Positions 11,301 to 24,400 are shown, counted from the first letter of the stretch. The stretch is DNA of 64,000 bases from Enoplosus armatus (GCF_043641665.1 NC_092191.1:13733501-13797500), one strand, 5' to 3'. Notes: a model not told the origin generated them from the sequence alone. Program-made: numbers and translations.

Positions 11301-14300
11301 AAGGAAGCTGAAAGGTATCCTGGAACAAGAATTACCACCTCGACTTTGCTTCCACATCTGGTTGCTCCTCTTCATGTCATCTTGAGTAACAACATTGATT
11401 TATGCAAAGGCTGGGCATTTATCCATAATCGACCCGCGGTTCTCCGCAAGAGTGTTCGTATTCATCATGAGGAGAGGGATGTGCATGTGAAGGAGAAGGT
11501 GCCCAAAGGATCCTCGCCAAGCAAAAGCAGAAAGCTGTCGAACAATTTAACATGAGAGGATGTGCGGATCAAGAGATGATGCATCACTGTCTAGTCTACA
11601 CTTCCAACCCTGAAGTAAATGGGCCTCCTCTTCTAACCAAGCCAGTAAACCCTCTACAGAGTACTGGCACTTTTCACATCCCTCACACAAAGATCAGAAT
11701 GTTCCTTTTATACTTTTCTTCACATAAGAGAGGTGTGACTCACGCCTGGCCTCCCAGAATGATTGGAGGTCATGTCTTCCTTTTCTTCAGAGAGACCGGA
11801 GAATGTTTCAATCTTTCTCCCTTTTCAGAGATCCCACATTACTTCACCAAATTTGCAGAGATGTCAGGTCTCTCCTTCACTCTATTCTCGAAGATGTCTG
11901 TTTGATGTCTGCCAAGTTTTGACAATTTTCAAGCTCCTTCCTCTTCGTTTCCTAGAATTCTAGGGTTCCTCCACCCAACTTGTGGAGCAGTCTTGGAGCC
12001 CTTCCCCTTTATTTTAAGAAAGAAATGCCAGGTGCCTTGAGCCATTCTTACCCAGAGTAAGACAGCACAGTCTTGCCAGAGAGAGCAGCACTTGTAAACT
12101 TTTACCACAAATTCATTCAGAAAGAAAAACGCTTTCATTGTTTTTGTCTTTTTTGTCTAAGGGTCCTATTGTAAATGAGACCATTTATCTCAGAGGGTGT
12201 ATCCTTGAAGTTCAAAATAAATTAATAATTTTGGGCGTGTTCATCTTAGTTTTTACAACCATTCAGTGGTAGAGGAAGTATTTAGATCCTTTATTTAAGT
12301 AAAAATAGCAATACCCCACTGTGAAAATAGTCCATCACAAGTAAAAGTCCTGCATTCAAAACCTTACTAGGTAAAAGTATCTAATATTATCAGCAAAATG
12401 TACTTAAAAGTATCAAAAGTAAAAGTACTCATTCTGCAGAAAAATGGTCGTTGATGTTTTTAGATTAATATTACTGCTGGATTCACACGTATGTTGCATT
12501 TTACTGCTGTAGATGTTTAAGGCTGAGCTAACTGTAACTACTTTATATACTGCTGGGTAGTTTAATCTACAGCAATGCATCATATTCTATGAGATCATCA
12601 TACGTTTGTAGCGTTGCTGTCCTGTGAGAACCACGTATCTCTAACAGGTCAACTCTTCATGAGCTCAGAAAAATAGCATTGTGATTTTCCAGCTAATACA
12701 AGGGGGTTTAAATTGTTTATTTACAGGTAGGGTATAAATATTTAATCTGAAAAGTAACTAATAACTAAAGCTGTCAGGTCAGTAGCAGTAGTTTATGTTG
12801 ATGTGATTACCCCTCATATATTATGAGTTCTTACCTGAAGAGCAGTAAGGACGTTGGGCAGGGCTTGCCCATAAGTGTCATGGCAGTGAACTGCTACAGC
12901 GCTGGTGGGCACCTCCTTCATCACACTCTGCAGCATCTTAAACATGGAACCTGGAGTACCAACACCGATGGTATCACCCAAGGAAATCTCATAACAGCCC
13001 ATTTCATATAGCCTCTTTGCAACCTGAAGAATAGTGAAAATATGGTAAAATGCTCTCATTAAAAGGAAATCATACAGTAAGATAACTTTTATTGCCTGTC
13101 TTACACTTGGAATATGAAGAACTCGCTTAGTGGTTGAAACCAAAATAAAAACTAATCAGTTCTGTGATTCACATGGCAACCAGCGACAATGAACTGACGA
13201 TAAACAAGAAAGTGCATTTTTGAGCTTAAATATTTATCCAAAGCTTTTGCACCCAAGTAGGATTATATTAATGCTAGAGAAAACAATAAGAAACCAGCCT
13301 GTCCCCAGACAATTACACACACTGCTGAGATAAGAGCCTGCTCTATTGTACTTTCATGAAATGAGCATTATCTCATAAATTCATTGTGTGTGTGAAAAGT
13401 GATGAAAAATGCCTCCTAATCCTATCTAATCTTCAGGTATATACGTCTACAAAACCTGTATTTTGTAAATGTTTTCTAATATATTATGTCAGTGAGTTTG
13501 TTAAAATGGCTATTCATTAATGCTTTCTCTATTGACTGGTTCAGCAAACATGAAGGTTGATCTCACCTCAGCAACTTTGGAAGGTTCGATGTGTCCCTCG
13601 TGGGGACATCCAAGAGCACAAGAAACGTATCTGAAAGACATTTGTGAGAAGTTTAATGTGTTAAAACTAAAACAAACTAAAACTAAACAATTGTTGTGGA
13701 TGTAGTAGCAATTCACTGTAACATGGAGAACTTCAAGCTGCTGATTATTTTGGTTTTGTGGCCTCTGTATTCCAGATAACAGGATTATATGTAGGGCACA
13801 TTCGCTGAGATATAAAAAGATTTACATGAGATTTGGTTAACAGACCAGTAATTTGATTTTGGTGGCGATCCAGATCTTGATTCTAAGCCATTTGTTCATT
13901 ATCAAACTGCTTGGAAAGTGACATTCTTTACACTAATCCCCTTTTGTTCTCATGTATTTATCTTTTCATATAATCTAAGAAAACATGCATTACGATTGCA
14001 GTGGCTTTCTTTGCCATGCATCACAAAAGGCACAACTATATTCAGTAACTGACCCTGTTTGGTTTGCTTTAATGTCCATCTAGACGTGTGGTTTACTAAT
14101 GAATACATATAACCTGGTGAACATCTGGAAGTTTGCTATAAAGGTATCATTACTGAATTGTGTGTTTTCTCCAACATATAGAAACTGCAGTATTTTCAAC
14201 CATTTTGTTTTCATTCGGAGTAAAAACTAAATGCGATAAGAAAGTTAGTAAGACATTAGATGTGTGTTTTCACTCATTATAAGTGACAATTAATATCCAG

Positions 14301-17300
14301 AGTACTAACCCACGGACTGGAATTTGTCGCTCTTTGGCAGTGTTAATGACTTCCTCAAACCTCAGCATGCTTTCATCAATAGAGCAGTTAATGTTTTTTT
14401 TACTAAAGGTTTCAGACGCTGACCCAAACACCGCCACCTCAGTAGCACCAGCTGCAACCTTAAAAGAGGAGAGAAAAATGAACTTGTAAAACTGTTTTGA
14501 ACACTGTGTTGGAGTCACACTTACGTAAGAGCGGGAATTATGTGGCAAAAAAGAAAGTAGTGCCAACAATTAACTCAAATTGACAAGCATGGGTAAATAG
14601 TTGTGGTTTATAGCAGAGACCATCGTGCTGAATTTAAAATGAATGCTTACAGCATCCTGGAAGCCTTGCATGTTAGGTGTCAAAACTGGGTACCGAACAT
14701 GAGGTGCTCTCTGGATTCCCCTGAGTACATCAGTGTGGTCTGCCATCTGAATGAAGGAGGGGGAAACATATGATGTAGAAAAATAAACCTTTAACATCAT
14801 CTCAACATGTTCCTGAGAATACATCATCCTGCACAAATGTTTCCACTTGTAGGCAGCAGAGATTCAATAAAGGACAGAATTACTTATTCATGTCACATTT
14901 CTCAGTATAAACAAAACTTAAGACATGTTTATGTTTGCTCTTTTTCAGGAAGTAAATAGTGGTACAATTTATGACAGGGAATGAGCGGTCAAATACATTA
15001 AGAATATCTTCAAAATGTTCTTTCCAAAGGCATCTGTGGGTCCAACAAGGATACTAGAGGAGCAACAAGAAAGAGAGCCTTATAAATCACTCAGCACTCT
15101 TTTGCTGTGCACAAAGAAGAGTTATTACCTGCGGTACCCACTTTGAAGAGACAAAGCTGGTGGCCTCGATCACAGGCAGGCCTGTTCCTGAGAGCATGTC
15201 TATCAGCTGGATTTTCACCCCTGTCGGAACAATTTCCTGGGGAACAATGAAACTGAAACAGCTCTTTCTGGATTTGATTCCACTCAAGATGGGAGGTACG
15301 ACAAGCAGATATCTGGCAGATTTTTTTTTGCAATCCATTCTCCATTGATATCTATATTCCCATGCTGAATCCTGTACTTGCTGAATATTTACTGATCCCT
15401 TAAAATATAGAATATTTCTCATAATAACACTTTGTGGCAAATAAAATTACCTCTGCATCCCATGCAATCTGTAAAACTACAGGCGTGCAATAAGGAAATG
15501 ATAAAGCAGTGACATGCTAAGCAGAGTAAACTAAGCCAGAAGCCGTGTCATCTTTCCTATTCAATTTCAAAGAAAATGTGAAACATATGCTCCTGGCAAT
15601 TATGGCACAAAACCCATATGTTATGGATAGTTTTATGTATGAAAGATGCAGAGAAAAATGGAGATTTCCCGGGATCATGTTTAGTATACAAAACAAGATT
15701 GCGTGCATATAAATATATATGAGATTTGTGACTGAAATGACAGTGTATACCTTTTCATTTTGAAGTCCATCTCTTGGCCCAACTTCAACTATTTTAACAA
15801 ACTCTGGATACTCATGTCCTGTAATGATCTGTAAAAATATCAAAGAGAAGCAGAAAAGAGAATAAAGAGAGGAAAACCACTCAACAGGACGTTGAACACA
15901 AGCAGTCAGTCATCCTCTTGGCATGGGATGCTCCAGGACATGTTATTTCTAACATGAACAACTCTCTACCTCAAAGCCAGATGAAACCTGATAACCAAAA
16001 CATAAGCCTGTCATGCTATTAGGATGCAAACTCAGGAGATGTATCATAGAGAAAAGACTGTGAAACAAGGTAAGGGTAACTCCACACAAACCACAAGGGA
16101 TATTGTGAAGATCAGGGTATTTTTCTGGACTGAGCCTCATAAATTCTAGAGAAAAGGCCCTTATTGAGCTCAAATGTAAAACCTCAACAGAGATTAAATA
16201 TTGCAGAATTTATATAGCTAACTTCATAAACGGAGTGACATTGAAAAACGGCACCAAGCTGACCAGAAACGTATCTATCTAATCTTTGTTTGTCCACTAG
16301 GGAAACAAAACAAGCTAACAGAGGTGGCAGCACGGCTAACGCGTTAGCAAACATAACCGACAGACACGGAGCAATGTTAGTATTATTTTTGAGTCATTTT
16401 TATGTCTACCTGGCAAATGTAAGTCCAATATTCACGATGCATTTGACTCTTGTTTTAATCCCCACAAACTCCTGAGAGGAATATCTGTGTCTTTGGCTTG
16501 CTAGATATTAAACTGTCTTCACCAAATAACGTCACTACTTGTCACTAACTTTGTGTGCTGAGCAGTTAGCTAAACTAGCTTACAGCAACGGTAACACAGT
16601 GCTTGTTGAGTAAATTTGGCGTCACTCAACTAGCTGGCTACGGTACTTAAGTACTATGTTGAAGTACTTATACTTTACTTGAGTAGTTCCATTGTATGCT
16701 ACTTTATGCTTCACCCTCACTACATCATTGGGAAATATTGCAATTTTTATTCCAATAAATACAACAATGAAATGCTGCTTACCGTTATGTTAATGCATCA
16801 GTATTGCAGTACTTCAGGTACATTAAGTACATTTGGTCTATAATACTTGTGGCGTTAATGCAGCTCAGACTCAACTATTCGAGAAATGTGCATGCCATAA
16901 AACCAAAACAATAATGATAATAAGAGGCTAAGAAGCTACACACAGTACTGTAGATGCCTCTTGAGAGATTTGATTCAATGTAAATATAAAATGTGTTCAT
17001 TAATACGAGCTTAGTATGTGTCCAGTGTGTAGTATTTAAAGAATCACTATGGGAAGCTTATATGTCCACTTGCAATAAACAAATATTCTTCATGTTAAAT
17101 TATTATCAAATAATCCTGTTGAGGCAGCCTAATGGAGTTACACAACACAGAAGAAACAGAAGCATCTAGTCTGCATCTTTTGTCACATACAGTCAATTCA
17201 GGAGGATGAAAACAATTTACCATTCATATTTACAGAGAACCCCATGCATCCTTAAAAATACAGTAATATGTAAGTCGAAGAGGACAATTATATAAGCAGC

Positions 17301-17497
17301 AGGCAGCATCAGCACTGTCAACAGTGGCTGGCTGCTGTGCATGAGAGAGTCATGTGGCAGAGCATGTGCAGAAGATTAGAAACAAGAAAAAGGACGCCCA
17401 CCTTCTCCTCCAGCAGCCAGCGTCTCAGCCATGGGTAGTCCTGGATGAGTTGCTCATAGCTCAGGCAGTGCTTCACTGTGGTGGGTACGTTACCCAT
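5264..17497 (-). CDS. hmgcll1: 3-hydroxy-3-methylglutaryl-CoA lyase-like 1, complete (9 exons, 336 aa)
   Basis: It cleaves HMG-CoA to acetoacetate and acetyl-CoA, the last step of leucine breakdown and ketogenesis. Exons, 5' to 3': 17497-17402, 15828-15751, 15236-15129, 14746-14651, 14458-14310, 13630-13567, 13023-12835, 5910-5785, 5368-5264. All introns are GT-AG and phases agree throughout. The protein is a TIM-barrel lyase. Using human HMGCL numbering plus 10, every catalytic or metal residue I know is present: Arg51, Asp52, Glu82, His243, His245, Cys276 (signature [10 protein letters not shown]) and Asn285. The start [17 protein letters not shown] is the N-myristoylation type of HMGCLL1 rather than the mitochondrial leader of HMGCL. 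The protein also lacks the CKL peroxisomal tail, ending RGRAL. It is therefore extramitochondrial and membrane-anchored by inference. Length agrees with human HMGCLL1 (about 340 aa). It is transcribed in the same direction as bmp5. Confidence 0.96.
5785..5910 (-). CDS. hmgcll1: hmgcll1 exon 8 (HMG-CoA lyase signature)
   Basis: 42 codons, phase 0, residues 261-302. It holds [20 protein letters not shown] with the active-site Cys276, and Asn285 just after. The exon ends GIGIKT before donor GTAAGT. Confidence 0.97.
7030..7125 (+). repeat. local duplicated element, copy 1
   Basis: It shares the core ggagcagaaccaagcaagc, then taaattaaaa, atctctattgc and gctnctaatt, in order, with a copy at 9779-9875 in the same orientation. 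Identity is high over about 45 bp and weaker outside. Confidence 0.65.
8677..8740 (+). repeat. GAT-rich imperfect microsatellite
   Basis: Repeated GATGAT, GGTGAT and CATGAT units make a degenerate trinucleotide tract. It lies in intron 7 of hmgcll1 and has no coding role. Confidence 0.8.
9779..9875 (+). repeat. local duplicated element, copy 2
   Basis: The counterpart of 7030-7125: tcatgaa, ggactt, ggagcaggaccaagcaagc (with an extra aagc), taaattaaaa, atctctattgc, gatgctgctaatt. The two copies sit about 2.7 kb apart in one intron. Confidence 0.65.
12264..12795 (+). mobile_element. hAT-like MITE (3' end worn)
   Basis: It starts CAGTGGTAGAGGAAGTATTT and runs through the typical series tttaagtaaaaatagcaata, agtaaaagtcctgcattc, atcagcaaaatgtactt and aactaataactaaagctgtc. 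I recognise this as a non-autonomous hAT-type element widespread in percomorph fish. The right terminus (CCACCACTG) is missing. No transposase coding is present. Confidence 0.8.
12835..13023 (-). CDS. hmgcll1: hmgcll1 exon 7
   Basis: 63 codons, phase 0, residues 198-260. It contains [15 protein letters not shown] and [10 protein letters not shown]. His243 and His245 are the metal ligands of the TIM barrel. The next intron, at 6.9 kb, is the largest of the gene. Confidence 0.97.
13567..13630 (-). CDS. hmgcll1: hmgcll1 exon 6
   Basis: 64 bp. It completes the split Gly codon and encodes [20 protein letters not shown] to Glu197. The acceptor is TTTCAG and the donor GTGAGA. Confidence 0.96.
14310..14458 (-). 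CDS. hmgcll1: hmgcll1 exon 5
   Basis: 149 bp, phase 0 to phase 2. It encodes [19 protein letters not shown] and then [11 protein letters not shown], ending PVRG with donor GTTAGT. A run of eight A residues in the coding strand spans the SKKN codons. Confidence 0.96.
14651..14746 (-). CDS. hmgcll1: hmgcll1 exon 4
   Basis: 32 codons, phase 0, residues 95-126. It begins [11 protein letters not shown] and contains [13 protein letters not shown], the conserved lyase strand-loop. The following intron is only 192 bp. Confidence 0.96.
15129..15236 (-). CDS. hmgcll1: hmgcll1 exon 3
   Basis: 36 codons, phase 0, residues 59-94. It includes [16 protein letters not shown]. Glu82 is the equivalent of HMGCL Glu72. 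Confidence 0.96.
15751..15828 (-). CDS. hmgcll1: hmgcll1 exon 2
   Basis: 26 codons, phase 0 at both ends. It encodes residues 33-58 with [18 protein letters not shown]. Arg51 and Asp52 are the catalytic and metal-binding pair of HMG-CoA lyases. The donor is GTATAC. Confidence 0.96.
16640..16870 (-). mobile_element. hAT-like MITE fragment
   Basis: gtacttaagtactatgttga, tatactttacttgagtag and ttaagtacatttggtct match the same AAGTAC-rich family read from the other strand. It lies in hmgcll1 intron 1. It is a fragment without clear terminal repeats. Confidence 0.6.
17402..17497 (-). CDS. hmgcll1: hmgcll1 exon 1 (myristoylation start)
   Basis: ATG at 17497-17495, 32 codons, ending LLEEK before donor GTGGGC (phase 0). 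It encodes [17 protein letters not shown], closely matching mammalian HMGCLL1 exon 1. Gly2 followed by small residues is the N-myristoyltransferase pattern. The remaining YPWLRRW stretch is less conserved. The Kozak context is weak at -3 (C) but has G at +4. Confidence 0.92.
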
Positions 17498-20400
17498 CCG
17501 AATGGCTGCTGTTCAGCCCGCTGCACCTCTGCGTCCTCAGAAAATAACCTGTACAGACTGCTGCAACTAATATAGCAAATTGAAGCGTCAGATCAATATG
17601 CTAATGCAGGACTAGACGATGGAGGGCCTTTCTGCATGAGGGGATTGCATTAGAGGACGGCTGCAGACGGTGGAGGATGATTCAGCAGTTGCCATGGCAG
17701 CCACATCCCTACCAGGGGAGTGGATCATAACAGAGAGGGATGGGGGGATGGAGACTGAGAGAGAGGAAATGGTGTGAAGCAAAGTGGCAAATGGAGCGAT
17801 ATGGGAGATTAGCACTGCACTTCAGAATGGGAATTCTTGAGGAAAGATATAATATGTGCATCCAAAAAAGGGAACGCAGGTGCAGGATAGAAAAAAATAA
17901 AGGAAGAAGAGTTTGTACAACTGCAAATCGGCTCCAAATGATGTATAAACAGGCTAAGTATTGACTGCATTCTTCACCTTGGAAGCATTTTGACCAGTAT
18001 TCCCTAAGAAGTCTCACAGCTGATGTTTTAACAACAAGATTAGATGCACATTCAACTCCCCGTTCTAGTGAGAATTGAAGGCTTCAGGGGAACAGGCTGC
18101 TTTGATTGATCTCCTGTGACCTAAACAGTTGAGGGGTTTCCATTGCCAGACGTGACACTGCTGCCAATGTCAACTGCATGGTGTAATAAAATCCCTTGTT
18201 AAGCCAGGGCAACATTTACCAGAGAAAGAGCCATTCTTCTGAACCCAGATGTTAACAATAGAGTGGCTTAATGAAGTCCTAGCATTCAACCATCTCACCA
18301 CGCTAAACTGCTCTGTGATGAGAGACCGCTACCTCTCTCAGGGGAGGAGGGCGACTCATATGATCAGCCCTTTTTGTAGCAGACTTCAAGGTTGATGTCT
18401 ATCAGTTGCCACCCCCTAAAGTTTAAAATGCCTCTATTGCCTCTAATCACTTATTCATGGTCGTCTTAGGCACAGAAAAACAAGGAGTGCGGCAGCATTC
18501 ATGGTTGAAAAAGTATAGGACTTTTAACAAATTGTAGCTTTTTACATTAAACCAAGTTAGTGTTGGTCATTACTTCTGCCAAACATGAATAAAGGGACTT
18601 TTCTGTTGTAGTAATATTTCCCTGAAAATAATAACAAATTTATTTGAAATAATTTCATGGTTTTAGTGGTTTGTTGGAACTAATGAAAACAGCTTTTTGT
18701 AGAAGCACTGAATTAGTGCAAATGATTTCTATAATAAGCTACCGTGGGGCACATTGATGTGTGTATACCGCATGTAGAACCTTTTAAATAGATACATTAT
18801 GGAACTAATTATAATGTAGCACAATGGCACAAAGTATGGTTGAGAAATCTGTTGTCATTAATGCCATAAAAAATGTTATTCATCATTTGTATTTGCTGTC
18901 TATTGTCAGAAAAAATCACAACATTTCAAACAAAAGTTGCTCTCTCAATGGCTCTTTCAATCAATGATAACTGCATAAGTTGATTAACCCTAACTGGCCT
19001 TTTAACATTTCTACTTTCAAGGAAACCCAACAACTACGGTTTGTCTTGACAAATACCAGCTGCAGAGGGTCACTTTAAAGAACTGGCCTTCAGGGGCTTT
19101 CCTGCTTTTAGGAATCAATGTATTGCAGGTGAGTGGAAACTTTCAGAGTCTAAGAGTTTACATGTTATAAAAAATAGTACTACAGTTCATCTGACATATG
19201 TAAGAAAAGGAAAAATTGCGTTTTTGTAAGATATTAGAGAAGTATTAAAAGTTGGAGGTGGTTTCAAGCAAACACTGATATGTGAAACATCGATGATAAC
19301 CTTTTTCTGTAGTACATACATTTATATGATATAAGCATAACAAATGATCAAAATTACTCTTAACGTAATCAATCTTACTTACAAAAACAACTCTAAGAGT
19401 GTACACAGGATGGAGGATTTTCAGGACTCTGTGTCCAAGTTGGCAATCAAAGCAAGAAATCAGTAGAATAATGAAAACGGCAATTCAATCTAATTATCAG
19501 ACTACTAAGAAATAAAACAACTGCACAAGCTTAGAGGTTTCCTACTAGGTTAAACTGTAAACTTTACTAAACTGCAAAGGGAATACTCTATGTTTGTGTA
19601 GATTAGGCAAACAGATATGCCTTGACAGGAAAAAGGATGACTGCACTAGTTTGAAAGCTGTCTCCTGAGTACAATATATTTTAAACATGAGGATTTTGGA
19701 GAATGAGCAGATGATGAATGCCTCAAAATATTAAATAAAAATCAAACAGTGCAAATGTCACAACATGGTTCTGAACTGGAAAGAGTTGCATATAAAAGAA
19801 AGAGACTATTCTCTTTTTTGTACTAAGAAAGAAACAGATGTGAAAAACAGTACTTTATGGAGTACAGGTTTCGGCATGGCATGAAAGAGGTTTTAAGCTC
19901 TCAGATATATACTGAAAACAAAGTGGAAGAAAGAAAACAGGAACCAGATTAAATCAATTTTCATCCTCCATCCGTCTTCAATTTCTACATCATGGATTTA
20001 ACTGAACTGTAACAACAAGAGGGTCCTGGTGCTGAGCGAATAGGCATACTATCATCACCCTGAAAGCAATAATCATGACATAGTCTTTCATACTCAGAGA
20101 AGATGGGAGGGTTTTCTGGATATATAGTTAAAATACTTAGACCCAGTTCTACAGCAACAGACCACTTGATAGTGTATAATTGAAACTGTATCATGCATAA
20201 CACGTACTGTACAAAAAGGGCAAAGAGTGAGCGTATATAAATAATTTTGCTTTTGTGTGAGGAAAGGCATCACCACCACCTCTCATTTCCATTATATTCA
20301 GCTATGAACCAAGAGAAAAAATGACCACAATTACTTTCGAATGTAAAGCCTTTATAAAAATAGCAGCCTACCTTACAGTTTGTTCAGGAAGGGCTGGCCA

Positions 20401-20677
20401 CTCTGAGCCAACTTTCCACAGCTCCCCGTAGAGACAGCATGTGTGTTAAAGATTATCCTCACAGTAATCACACCGCCGAGCGTCCTGTGGCGTTCAGTCA
20501 CAAAAGCCACTGACCTGTGTGCTGTGTCTACACATGATCATGACGGTCAAGCATTGATTTATAAAACACAATTTCTCCGACTCTGCACGGGGGACTCGCC
20601 TGTTCAGAATGACTGAACATGACTCTATATTTAATAAATGTGATCAAAAACACTGAAATCCTCACCAGCTAATAATG

Positions 20678-20732
20678 AATTGGCTGTAATATAACCATAT
20701 CTGTCATCAATTGGCTGCAATATAACCATATC
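20678..20732 (+). repeat. 31-bp tandem duplication (two copies)
   Basis: aattggctgtaatataacca and then tatc at 20678-20701 recurs as aattggctgcaatataacca then tatc at 20709-20732, with one mismatch. The unit length is 31 bp. Confidence 0.85.
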
Positions 20733-21124
20733 ATTGATTCTCACATGCAACAATCTTCATTTCTTTCTTCACAAAGGCGCTAGTTAACACCACTTTGTCA
20801 CAGATACTTTTAAACGGATGTTTCAAAGCAGCCAGATATTTATTGTGCAGATTTTTATATTGTACCGTGGAGGACTTCGTGGCTGGATTACTGCTCCGAC
20901 TGGCTCGTAAACTATAGAGGTTTCCTTCAGTGTATCCATATCCTCGGTGGGAGAGAAATTGAATTTCACAGCAAAATTTACAACAGCCAGAATTCACATG
21001 AACTGGGTTAAGTGGTGGCTGTTGACATCTCTATTTGCTTTCTAAATTGGTACAGTAGCATGTTTTGTTCATTTATAGTGAAAGGAGAGATAAACATCAA
21101 CCTGCACGTCAAATGCATTTCGTT

Positions 21125-21405
21125 CTAGGGTTGAGTATCATTTGATATGTATTGATATTAGTGTCAATACGATACCTTACGATACACATTCTTTTGATAG
21201 CTGGTTTCTTTGAGAGTGTCTAAACACAAGCAGTTGTACAATTTGCCTCGATAAAAGCATGTCAAGAAGTCAACAATATTTTGAATCTGACCAGACATTT
21301 GATACTAGCTTTTGGTACTTGACAGCTTTCGATGCTTGCTGCTATGAACTAATTTTACTTGGTACCAAAAAAGTACTGAGATTCGATATAGCCGTAGAAA
21401 ATACT
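21125..21405 (+). repeat. dispersed repeat (GATAC / GGTAC type)
   Basis: gggttgagtatcatttgata, gtcaatacgatacc and ggtaccaaaaaagtactgag resemble a short dispersed element seen in many teleosts. The class is unknown, the ends are approximate and only one copy is in the window. Confidence 0.45.
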
Positions 21406-24400
21406 CGACTGATGATAAGGACATGACCCTGCACTGTAAGAGTGACACACAGTATGGCTGATGGCACCAAACACAGCGTGGGACACAGGAAAACCTGTGT
21501 GTCATCCTCCCTGTCCTTTCTCCTGACACTCCATGTAGTGCGAATGCCTGAAAAATAACCTCCAGATCGGGCCACATATTGGGTTTAATATGCGTTCTTA
21601 ATTCTGAGCAACTTGTGATCTACTTTTGTGAGACATCTACCCAATTTAAGTCCCTACAAAGAATTACCAAAGAATGTGAGGTTGCATTATTTAGACGTAT
21701 ATAATGTTCAGTAAGAGGCTTTCATTCCAAGAGCTATTGAAACAAGAGGTGTATTGAAATAATAGTCAAAGATGTGCTATTGTCTTTCTTTAATCAGTTG
21801 CAGAGGGGTTACTAACACAGTGGTAGTTGCAGTTCTGCTGAGCAAACCTTCAATCTACAGTATTAACACTAATAGATACCTTTAATTGTCTTGGCTACTA
21901 CAGTGATGATGATAACAAAAAAAAGTCAGTATCTTAATAAAGACTTGGACTAAAATGTTGCTTTTTCATTTTGAAACAACAGACCAGGTTTTAAGAGAAG
22001 ATGCTTTGTGAATTGTTTTTTCCTTAGTTCATAATTGTGCTCAGATATGCCCAGATTCTTCTGGTGTACCCTGTTTTGGCAGCATATTTAACATTGGCTT
22101 GAAAGCTTGATGATACAGTAAATCAGAATGATTAATACAGGATAGAGACATCCTTGGCCCGAGAAACAGGCTAATATCCTGTGCATCTGCTTTGGTTTTT
22201 TATTTTTCCTTTTAAACCTTTTTTTATGTGTTCTTTGACATAAATTGTTCAATAGAAGGGTGACAGGAGGACATAACTAACCTGCACAAAAAGAAGAGAG
22301 CAAGCATTGTTTGCATATCATGTCAGAAGCTTTTATTTCTACTGAGACAAACCCACAAAAGAATCTTAAAGAAACAAAAGAAAAGAGTTTTTCTGGATTT
22401 TCATGGAAAATATGTTTCATAAATGCTGCAGAAAACAGAAAGCTGAACTAGGATTACGTTTAAAACAACTCCGTATAAATACTTTTTATAGAGTTACACA
22501 AAGTAAACAGAGGGTTTGAATTGATGATTCTAGTTTATTTATTAAATTGTCTCAGAAAAGCACTGCCAAACAATATTTAATGATGAAACTAACCCATACA
22601 TTTTAATGCATGTGTTAAATCCAAACAAAAAGTACATTATTTCAAAATATAAAAACGGATTAAATGCACAGGTGCCATCTCTAATGGTAATGGGAGGTGA
22701 CAGTTGAGTTCATAAATAGTCCGTTGTAACTGCAAGAACCCAAAACCCTCTCTTCTCTGGTTGGGGAAGCTAATGTGCATATGTGAATAACAAGCAAACA
22801 TAACGGTGTTTCTGCGTTGCCCTCTGTCGGGACACATTCCTCGCTGGTCCTGCTGCAGCCTTGTCATACCAAACAACATGTAAAAATGTGACCCATATGG
22901 TCTCCCTCTTCAAGAGGGACTGATTGAGCTGTATGGAAGTCGTAGCCCACCCACAGAATACAAATAAGGAGAACCATATGTGGGGAGATGAATTAGGTAA
23001 ACTGCACAACATTTTTATTAGATACAATTTCACTTGCCTTGTGGACGGACTGCAAGGTGACACTTTGAAAATAAACTTTGAGCCACAGAAAGAAAGAGAC
23101 CTCTGGTTAACGGAGGGTAAATCAATGAAACATGGAATTACTAAACCAAATGAACAGTAACTGTTATGTTTTGTAGTTGTATTAGATTGACCAGAATGTG
23201 GTCCAAATAAGCATCATGTCAATCATCTAACCTGCCTGCATTAGAGCTGACTGTACCAATAATTGAACACATGATTGTCAAAGTCGGAAATGTAACATTT
23301 AAGTGTGCCTTCACATTACCTGGCATATTAAACTCCATTAAGACTGTGAACAAATGTTTAGTTTCACAGTTTATGGGTACATTTGTGTAAAATCAAACTT
23401 TTCTTTCATGGCCTGCTGATTTGATTTTCATCTCAAATACAAATGTCTTCAACACTTGTTTACAAAATGAATAACTACTCAAAATACACTATAAATAAAT
23501 CATTACAGAGAATTAAATTAAGTGTTCTACAAGGCTGGGAAGCCTTCAAGAGGTTTAGGAGCCATTGGCAAAGAAAAACACACATTTATTCTTGGTTGCC
23601 TGTACATAATAACGAAAAGATACTTTTCCCTTTCAATATTTCTAAACCTTTTTTGTTGCATGCTTTCACATACTTAGAAACTGTTCCTTATTATCTTGAG
23701 TTAGTTTGACTCTTAGAAGTTTATAGACTATTTAATATGGATGACTGAGGCATGACTCCACTAAAAGTGGGCTTTAATCATTATTTAAACAGAAAGAACT
23801 GCAGACTACAAAATATCACAGCCTCTGTGATTTAATCTGTGAGAACATCTCCAAGTGGCCTCCAGCACGAACACCTCTGTCGGCGGTCTGACAAGATTAA
23901 TGGCTCGTTACATCAGCTTTTTGTTTGCATTTGTCAAATGTATTTCCTGCTTGCGATAGTTTAGATTAAATAAAAAATGACCTGAATCATCAAGCATTTG
24001 CGACTTTTGACAGACAGCCAGTCCTGGCCTGCTAAGAGCTTCAAGATGATCTCTCCTCACTAAATATATCACATTTGCTGAACAAAAGAACATGTCCTTA
24101 ACAGCCGCTCACATGGACACGTCTGTTTTCTCAATCAGGTTAAGAGAATAAACATGTTTGTGGTAGAAAAAAAACAGTTAATATCAGCACCTGGAAACAC
24201 ATCCTGATATTATGTAACTGTGTTTATGTAAAGCCAAAAGTATGTTGTGACATATACTATAAACCTGAGGGCATGATGCATGAATAATTCACAAGAAACA
24301 CTTCATGAAAAGTAAACTGCAATGGGCAAGTGACCTTTTTCCAGCATGTCTCAGAAGTGCCCAGTGGAAGTGCTGATCTGATGAATGTCAAGACACCTCT

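Larger units (their letters stand above)
5911..12834 (-). other. hmgcll1 intron 7 (6.9 kb)
   Basis: No exon was found in either strand. It contains a duplicated motif (7030-7125 and 9779-9875), a GAT-rich stretch near 8677-8740, a short CCCTAA run near 8088 and a hAT-like MITE at 12264-12795. The stretches 9020-9440 and 11340-11900 look non-repetitive and could be regulatory, but nothing in the sequence proves it. Confidence 0.6.

Noticed and set aside
11340..11905. Adjacent 69- and 117-codon frames as a possible nested gene in hmgcll1 intron 7
   Set aside because: They are not in a joinable frame with splice signals, and neither resembles a known protein.
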